Source: Ixodes scapularis (lineage: Eukaryota; Arthropoda; Arachnida; Ixodida; Ixodidae). Taken from it: a stretch of DNA of 64,000 nucleotides. The stretch is taken from assembly GCF_016920785.2 (NCBI RefSeq), contig NW_024609839.1, positions 8,520,196 to 8,584,195 of the forward strand, written 5' to 3'. The position numbers and the translations under genes were made by a program. Below, piece after piece: positions 57,940 through 64,000 of this stretch. The notes under the pieces are model-generated. The model saw only the letters and a program-made list of their open reading frames with translations. It had not been told where the DNA came from and made no database searches. How positions within the stretch are numbered: position 1 is the stretch's first letter; each line of letters starts with the position of its first letter.

Positions 57940-58320
57940 AACATGCTTCATTTCGTTGCGGCTTTGAACAGAGCATGCGAGGTCGTCGCGTGTATAATAC
58001 TCAAGTGGAACCCTCACGTCTTGGGCCTTCGCCTTCTTCACTATGTAGCGATCAGGGGTTGCCGATACACCGCCTTTACGCTTGAGTTTCCTTGTTTGAT
58101 CAATCATGCAGGCAGTCGCTTCCGGCAGCAGACGAAATATTTCTTTCTTCGAGATTCTAAGTGGCAGAAGCGCTTACAATCGCTCGCGTTACTGGTGGGA
58201 ACTGCATGCGTTCAGCGCATCGTGGAACGCGTCAAACCACTCCGCGCAGTGCTCACAACTGTCTTCGCCGGTTTTCAGGCCGTAACGCTTCACAGCTTTC
58301 TTCTAATCAAAGGACTCACT
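57940..58320 (-). pseudogene. Transposase-like gene remnant, N-terminal part
   Basis: Minus-strand frames read CEHCAEWFDAFHDAL, then after stops SKKEIFRLLPEATACMIDQT and RKLKRKGGV, and PLEYYTRDDLACSVQSRNEM near 57960. The order SKKEI..LPEAS..MI.QARKL..GI, then YY..DDLACS matches what I recall as the N-terminal part of the same arthropod element family whose central part is at 53470-54669. A cysteine pair (CEHC) may be structural. Stops show decay. The frame meets the GAGCGC-ended insertion at 57936. Confidence 0.5.
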
Positions 58321-59716
58321 TGAGCTTGTTTTTTCTTCAAATACGCTTCACGCCTTTTTTGTTTAGCGGTTTTACGTGATTTTAATTGAGTTACCGACAG
58401 ACAAGCAGCACACAAGTCTTTGCTCGCTTAAGTCAGAAATTTATCAGAGCCCTGTAAAGAAGAGTTCGATGTACTCACGTTGTGAGGAGAAGCAATCTCA
58501 ATCTAAAGGTATTTGTATTAAATTTGGCATAACATGTCAGATTCATTCACAGTCTGTGGAGCCAGTAGCTATTCCAACCGCACTTTATGTAGTCTCCCTA
58601 CCGGTATGAGGTGCTTATCGCTGTCCATTTTCTTCTTGTTTCTCAGCAGATAGTCCACACAGAACATTTTGACTGTTTTGAATTGTTGGGCTATGGCTGT
58701 TTGATCTGACGCTAGACTCTTACTCGCTTCGTAAATCACAAAAGTTGAAACGTCCTTGCAGACGCCAATTTGAGAGTTTCTGAATTCCTCTCTCTCGGGT
58801 CCAAATAACCGGTCAGAGTTGCGAGAGAAAATGTTCTTGTGGTTATCGACTTTTGACTTCCCTTGTAGACATAATCGGATCGTCACACACGGTTATGCTG
58901 GTGTTGTTTGTTTTTAGTTCCACTTATTGGAGCACCAAAGCCACCGAGTCTCCTGTTAGCATAGCGATAGTCAGCCGTCTTTTGATTTGAATCACCCTGT
59001 GAAAGTTTTCTTTATTGTAATGTTTGTGGGGTTTCCGGTGTTGGAGTGTAGTTTCTGTGCATGTGTGTGCGTTGTGGAAGGGCGTTACGGACTTAATATC
59101 GCAGAGGGGGGCTAGGGGTTCTGTCTCGGTCGGTTCACATAGCGTGGTGAAACTCATCTGTTTAGGTCATTGGGAGAGGTCCCCGTTCCCGTTGCTGTAC
59201 TTAACCTTGAAGTGGTTTAGTTTGTCTGGTTAGGTTCGGTCAAATTTTGCGGTTGCATGTCTTTATCTTCCTTATGATTATTTTTTTTTCGTGGACATGC
59301 ATTTATTCTTTCTTGTAAATAGGATCAGCTGCGCTTGGGATTTCGCTTCGCACTGTACGTTATTTTTGTTTCTCCTCGTGTCCAGGGATTAGATTGGAAT
59401 GTTTCCTGGCCAACTGACCTGCATATTTTGCCTTACAACTACTGTTGCCTTATTTTCCCGTAACTGAGTCTCCACGTATCTAGCTTTGGGTTTCAAGGTA
59501 ATGTCATGTGCTCAGGATTCGTAACTGCCGCCAGCAGTGACGTTCGCAGGCGTTTCTTGTTCGTGATAAGGGGTAGGAAGAATTGGGCGAGAGGGGGGGG
59601 GGGGGGGGGAGCTATGGTCACACAACTATAAAGCGTTTTTTGAACAGCAGGACCTTCCGCTCTCTACAATAGAGTCCCGCCACCTTGGTTTGGACGCTTG
59701 CATGAAGGCGACCTTA
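58321..59716. other. 5' side of the 7.7-kb element, no clear gene
   Basis: A minus-strand frame at 58569-58886 could be an upstream part of the element gene but has no motif I recognise. A 16-G run lies at 59594-59609. Confidence 0.35.
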
Positions 59717-60356
59717 TGGGGCAAAGCCGCTATAACGGAGACATCGGCTCGTTCCGAGTGAAGGTTTGTCGTAGTTTTTCCCTTTCGGAAGTCATATGTT
59801 ACTGAATGTTTTGCCATTATCACACGTCCAATCTTGCCACATTTTGAGAAATCAGCTGCATTGTCGCGCTAATAACAAGAAGACTATTAAGGGTGGTCAT
59901 ATTATCTTTATATATTCGTAAATATAATTTAAGGACCCGAAGTTTGATAGGTTTTGTGAAGTGTAATAAAAGATAGTTTATTTGAAAAAAAAGTGAATGT
60001 CTCTAAAACGCGTTTTTATGCGATGTTTTTTTTTGTTTTTTTTTGCGCAGTAATATTTTATTGATATTTTTACTTTTTTTTGTACGTGTGTTGTATATCT
60101 TTTGTAAAATGTTTAAAAAAGGTTATAGTGGCGTGAAGCTTGAACGAGAAAATGACGACTGTGCAAAATAGCATCGTAAAATCTCAATTTTCACGCCTCG
60201 AGCTTTTCTATTCTATGTCTCAGCGAAAACAAAAATGTTACGGCGTTCCTATTTAGTTGACTGTTCCTCCCAAGAACCTTGCTTTCATATATAATTTTAA
60301 CAAAAATATCAAAATGACTACCCGCACCCATGGCATGAACTCACGTGAAATCACCC
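59717..60356. repeat. Right long terminal inverted repeat of the 7.7-kb element
   Basis: Inverse of 52624-53335, with GGCAAAGCC, TCGGCT and TGTCGTAGTTT blocks at its inner side and CACGTGAAATCACCC at the outer end. No coding. Confidence 0.65.
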
Positions 60357-62674
60357 ATAGTTATGTGACGTCGCCATAAACACGCCATATAAAACGTCGG
60401 TTACATCAATATGCATTTCTTATTGAGTAGTGAAGCGTTACTCTTGAAGAACATAACGTTACAAACTCGTTTTTTTTCCCAAGTGGCTGCCGATTTTGTA
60501 CTCACTTTCCACGAAGACGAGCTTGCTTTGGGTATCATACTATTCTAACCCTTTGAAGGCAACACATGACCGGAGCCTGCCCGCTCCCTTGCCGGTTATA
60601 ATTTATGAAGTCGAGTTGGAGCGAGATCTTTCTACGCTAGCGCTCGACTACTCTGACCAAGACACATACGAACCCCGCTGTATGGGTCGGTGAGGAAGAT
60701 GTATCAAGTTGTTCCCACCCGCTGGCCGCCCACATCATGGTTCTGCACGTTCGACGAACATTCCACGAAGCGAAATCCACAGACCTCCCTGAAGATTTCA
60801 TGTCAAGGAACCGGAATTTTACCACACAACGCATGATGACCTTCGGGATGCGAGATCTCAGAGCGCTAAACGGATTATGGCCCCCGAAAAAAATAAATAT
60901 AAAGAAGTCAAGAAATGAGAAAAATAGGAAATCGAGCTATTCATGTTCTATAGGTTCTACCGTGGGAGCAAGGGGGGTCGTAAATAAAGAATAAGCCAGA
61001 GAATGCGGAAAGAGCGAGATTTCTCGGCGTCCCAGAAGGGACCGCTGGAGGCCGGCATTGGTGCAAGGGAGACGATGAACTGAGCTCCTCTCTCGCCAAT
61101 CCCTCCGGCGATCTGGATTACCGCGTCCACCAGGATGAGATGGTCTTTTCCCTGGGACACACGTTTTCTCGGGCCACGCTTTATATTCCGCTAACTTACT
61201 CATGTCTAGCCGCCGTCCTGCGGAGTTGATGCTGCTCTACATCTTCGGTGCTTTTTCTATTTTTTTATTGTATCTATCAATAAGGAGTCTTAGAAAGAAA
61301 GTGCAGTCGGAGGCGTGGTTTTGTAGTTCGTGTATCTCCAGAGAACGCTTAAGACCACTTAGCATTCCGCTTGTTCCCTCCCTTCTTTCTCCCATATGTA
61401 GCTGATCGGGTTAGGCCGATAAAAACATGTGCGTGTCAAGCTGCTTTCCTTTTCTTAGTCCCGGTCCTCTTTGCAGTTTGGGCTGAATACCAGTTTGGCA
61501 AAAACTGTATTGTTGCTGGCGTTTGTGTGGAGGTCTGTTTTTCGCCTATCAATTGTATCTGTGCGTTGTTAGCACCAAGGTGGTGTAGGTTCGTGTGTGC
61601 CTCGGGTCTGTTGATTATTTTACAACAAGGCGTAGTAGTTGCAGTGGACATCACAATAACCGGAAAATGGGCTTACGTTTTAACGTTGAGCAATTATTTT
61701 CAAGATTAATTCTTACCTCAGATGTCATGAGTTTGAGTCCAAAAAGTGCATCCTGATGCTTAGAGTTTAGTGGTGACGAGGCTTGTCTACCACTGTTTTT
61801 TTTCGTTTTTTTCTGGGATAGAATTTTAGCGAATATTTCTAGCTAGGCAGGAAAAGCTTAATGAACAATATTTATCTATTGAGCTTGATATAACATAAAA
61901 ATATTTCAACTGCTGACCACAAAGAAATAGTCTTGTCGTTAGCAGTATTTATGCATGTCACCCTCTCGATTTCCTTATGTTCCGAGATTCGCGAATTCCT
62001 CCCTGTAACACTGTCCTTTGGTAGTTTTTTAGCAGTGCATTACCGGGAACGCGTCCTCGACTGGTGTGTTTAGCGTCTTATCACGCCTACACACCAGAAC
62101 AGGTTCTGATTAGACTACAAATGGTGTCACAGAAGCCGTCGTGTTATGCTCTCAGATGTCGCCATTCTGGCTGTTGATGATGAAAGTCCCGACAAAAAAT
62201 AGGAGAGAAAATGGGTCTTGCTATCGTCGCGACGTCCCAACCCTCGGCTACTGACCTGGCAGCCGAGGGTTGTCAAGATGGCGAGCGACCTGCAGCAGAG
62301 CGGGTGTCTGTTGCATCTACTACAGCCACTCTGACGCCGCACGGTCGCGGCCAAGGAATGCATGACGCTTCCCTGATGCCATCAGGCGGAAATCGAGTAA
62401 TCAATTTTGATAACTCGCTAAGCATACCAGTCGGAGACACCTTGCATGAACATAGCACCAGTGCTGCCGCAAGGCTGACATGGAGGGTATGAAAGAGATC
62501 GACATAGAGAGTTTACTTAAGTACCTGTCAACAGCCAAGGGTTCTGCAGAAAAGCGCACTTGGCCTTATACGAAATACTTATGAGATAGAGGGTAATGCA
62601 AGGTAAAACGAGACGCGGGGAAAACGCCAGAGTGTGTGTTTCGCGCCATCTATTTCCTAGATCTGCAATTGGAG
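60357..62674. other. Non-coding stretch
   Basis: No gene supported. The minus-strand frame at 60957-61160 and the plus-strand frame 61371-61709 have no recognised domain. Confidence 0.4.
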
Positions 62675-62810
62675 CAGAGTGTCGAACCGAAATTTTTATC
62701 GCTTCGGTTCCAGTTCGGGTTCACGGCGTTCGGTTCAGCTCCGGTTCAGTTTCGGGGAGGAAAAAATAACGGTTCGAACCGGTTCGAACCAGTTTGAACC
62801 GCCAAACTGC
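62675..62810. repeat. CGGTTC/GGTTCGAACC-rich repeat end, possibly hAT-type
   Basis: Starting CAGAGTGTCGAACCGAAAT, the stretch is packed with TTCGGTTC and ends in GGTTCGAACCGGTTCGAACC, a tandem palindrome. CAG start and CGAACCG-type subterminal motifs fit a decayed hAT-like end, but the other end was not found. Confidence 0.4.
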
Positions 62811-63923
62811 GAATATATTTTCCGCGTTCTTTTGGCAATAGGAACTATTTCAAGAGTGAAACAAGTAACTATACAGCATTTTATCATTCGTAGAATCCAC
62901 TTTTATTTTCAAGTACCAAAAATAAGTTCTGCTATTTAATCTTGACGAAACAGTAACTAAAAAGCTAGATTAATATATATGACTCAACATCTATCTTTTT
63001 TTTACCTCTGTCGCATATATTTTATTTGAATCCGAAGGTTATCAATCTGGTGGGTCGCCGAATATACGGTTGATGTGTAAAACTTTGTGTCGCAGTATTA
63101 AAAGTCGAATCCTGCTGTGCTCTTTAACTTCAAAATTAATTACTGTGCATACAATCATAAAATTGGCACGTCCTCGCTATTTATATTCTGAATTCTAGTT
63201 TATAAAATATGTTTTATAATCTATATCATGAAAACGCAACTGAGCTAAAAGCAATAATATTTTCAACATCTTAGGAACATTTTAGTACAAACCCTTTCAG
63301 TCTACCAGTTATAGAAACACTGAGCCGCAATCACAACACTTGATTTCCTGACAAATATTGTTTACACTCAGCACCGCGATGCAAGCGAATAATCATGCAG
63401 AAAAGAGTAACCTTTATATTCGGATTGAACTTGGCCTAAAATAGCGCGCACCGAAGTGAACATTTTCGACATAGATTGGTGTTTCATGTTTGTTGCTGAC
63501 AGGATGCCGGTCAAATCAATTTGCAAATAAGCATCACCTTTGTTTTTATGTTAGATTGAACGATGTATTCCATAGTCTACTCTACATTAAAGCTACTTAA
63601 TTGGTCATGTTCTCAAGGTATGCGTGCGCAGTCGTCGTAGTTCAGCCACGCGCCACTGTGTACTTCCTTTTCATCCAACCCATAGACCCATACAATTGTT
63701 GTTCATAAAACTAAACGGGCATCAGACTTCTATATGTTTGAGAATTTGAATATTCATAAGGACACATCTAATTTAAATCAGCTTGAAAAAAAAAATTTTA
63801 AGTTTCTCCCAAATCACTTATACACGTGCCTCTCGAGGATAACACCGGAAAAGATTTGCAGAGCATATTTCAGATAATTTGGGGGTGCATTTACTCATAA
63901 TACAAACAGTGTGTGATCAAACA
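62811..63923. other. AT-rich non-coding stretch
   Basis: No gene or repeat recognised. Confidence 0.45.
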
Positions 63924-64000
63924 TGATTTTTTACCGAAAAAATAAATTAGACATTGCCGAACGCTGATTCTCCGCCCAAAGGTTGTGGGCACCCTGGCGG
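63924..64000 (+). mobile_element. Partial third copy of the TA-flanked MITE
   Basis: TTTTTTACCGAAAAAATAAA, then GCCGAACGCTGATTCTCCGC and CCAAAGG match the left arm of the 16.2- and 52.1-kb copies with scattered differences. The terminal CAGGGTGTC is not preserved, and the window ends inside or just after the copy. Confidence 0.7.

Larger units (their letters stand above)
52624..60356 (-). mobile_element. Large DNA element with 650-700-bp TIRs and transposase-like gene
   Basis: 52624-53335 is an imperfect reverse complement of about 59717-60356. Shared blocks, read in one orientation, include AGAAATCAGCTGCATT, TATTATCTTTATATATTCGT, TTTGTAAAATGT, GAGAAAATGACNACTGTGCA and AAAAATATCAAAA. Outer ends are GGTTGATTCCACGT and, on the other side, the complement of GGGTGATTTCACGT. 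Gene fragments lie between the repeats on the minus strand in correct N- to C-terminal order. Two later insertions (54678-56879 and 56919-57936) account for about 3.2 kb, leaving an original element of about 4.5 kb. The superfamily is not assigned. Confidence 0.6.

Noticed and set aside
60957..61160. Minus-strand frame with AGGIGERGAQFIV
   Set aside because: Looks protein-like but matches no family I recognise, has no supporting context and is short.
1..64000. CRISPR arrays, operons, ribosome binding sites, replication origins
   Set aside because: Regular spaced repeats here are satellites or transposon subterminal arrays without unique spacers of constant length, and the sequence is clearly eukaryotic.

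Overview
The window looks like repeat-rich, intron/intergenic-type DNA from an arthropod, most likely an ixodid tick. No bacterial gene organisation, rRNA, CRISPR array or intact cellular gene was found. Supporting observations are two tRNA-Ser/Leu-like SINE copies (3.9 and 31.4 kb), decayed non-LTR retrotransposons, many TIR elements with clean target duplications, long foldbacks and low-complexity tracts. The tick assignment is inference from remembered repeat types and was not searched.

Layout. 1.3-3.1 kb: 5'-truncated I-type LINE remnant (reverse transcriptase, RNase H, terminal zinc motif). 4.7-5.5 kb: TIR DNA element. 5.5-31.4 kb: one L1/Tx1-like LINE (ORF1 with zinc knuckles; ORF2 with endonuclease, RT and C-terminal zinc motif; poly(A)) split inside ORF1 by a 21,009-bp insertion (6578-27586). 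That insertion has identical 18-bp terminal inverted repeats and a TA duplication, and the ORF1 reading frame is restored when it is removed. Nested inside it are a hammerhead-bearing foldback (12.8 kb), a TA-MITE (16.2 kb), a TTAA-MITE (17.7 kb), a GTCACGTGAC-rich element (18.8 kb), a second LINE fragment split by a 344-bp LTR-like unit (19.7-21.0 kb), a compound foldback (22.4 kb), exon-like pieces (18.4-18.7 and 25.7 kb) and a subterminal 93-bp array (26.6-27.4 kb). A SINE sits on the LINE poly(A) tail at 31.4 kb.

31.7-52.5 kb is mostly non-coding. It holds a CRE-type palindrome (33.7 kb), a short derivative of the 4.7-kb TIR element (35.8 kb), a TIR element with 9-bp target duplication (37.3-38.3 kb) that contains a second hammerhead-type foldback, an array of palindromes around CCCGCTAAATTTAGCGGG (39.4-40.0 kb), a 1.9-kb TIR element full of short tandem repeats (42.3-44.3 kb), a minus-strand LINE 3' tail (45.0 kb), and second copies of the TTAA- and TA-MITEs (51.7-52.5 kb).

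52.6-60.4 kb appears to be one large DNA element with 650-700-bp terminal inverted repeats. It carries a decayed minus-strand transposase-like gene, later broken by a hAT-like element with 8-bp target duplication (54.7-56.9 kb, itself holding a second LTR-like unit) and by a second copy of the 18.8-kb element (56.9-57.9 kb). The window ends with a GGTTCGAACC-rich repeat (62.7 kb) and a partial third TA-MITE (63.9 kb).

The most interesting signals are the exactly bounded 21-kb insertion; two hammerhead-core foldbacks whose stem II shows compensatory base changes; the LTR-like family combining tRNA-like A/B boxes with heat-shock elements; and the long-TIR element with layered insertions. All coding traces are broken by stops or frameshifts, so the window is read as a stack of dead mobile elements.
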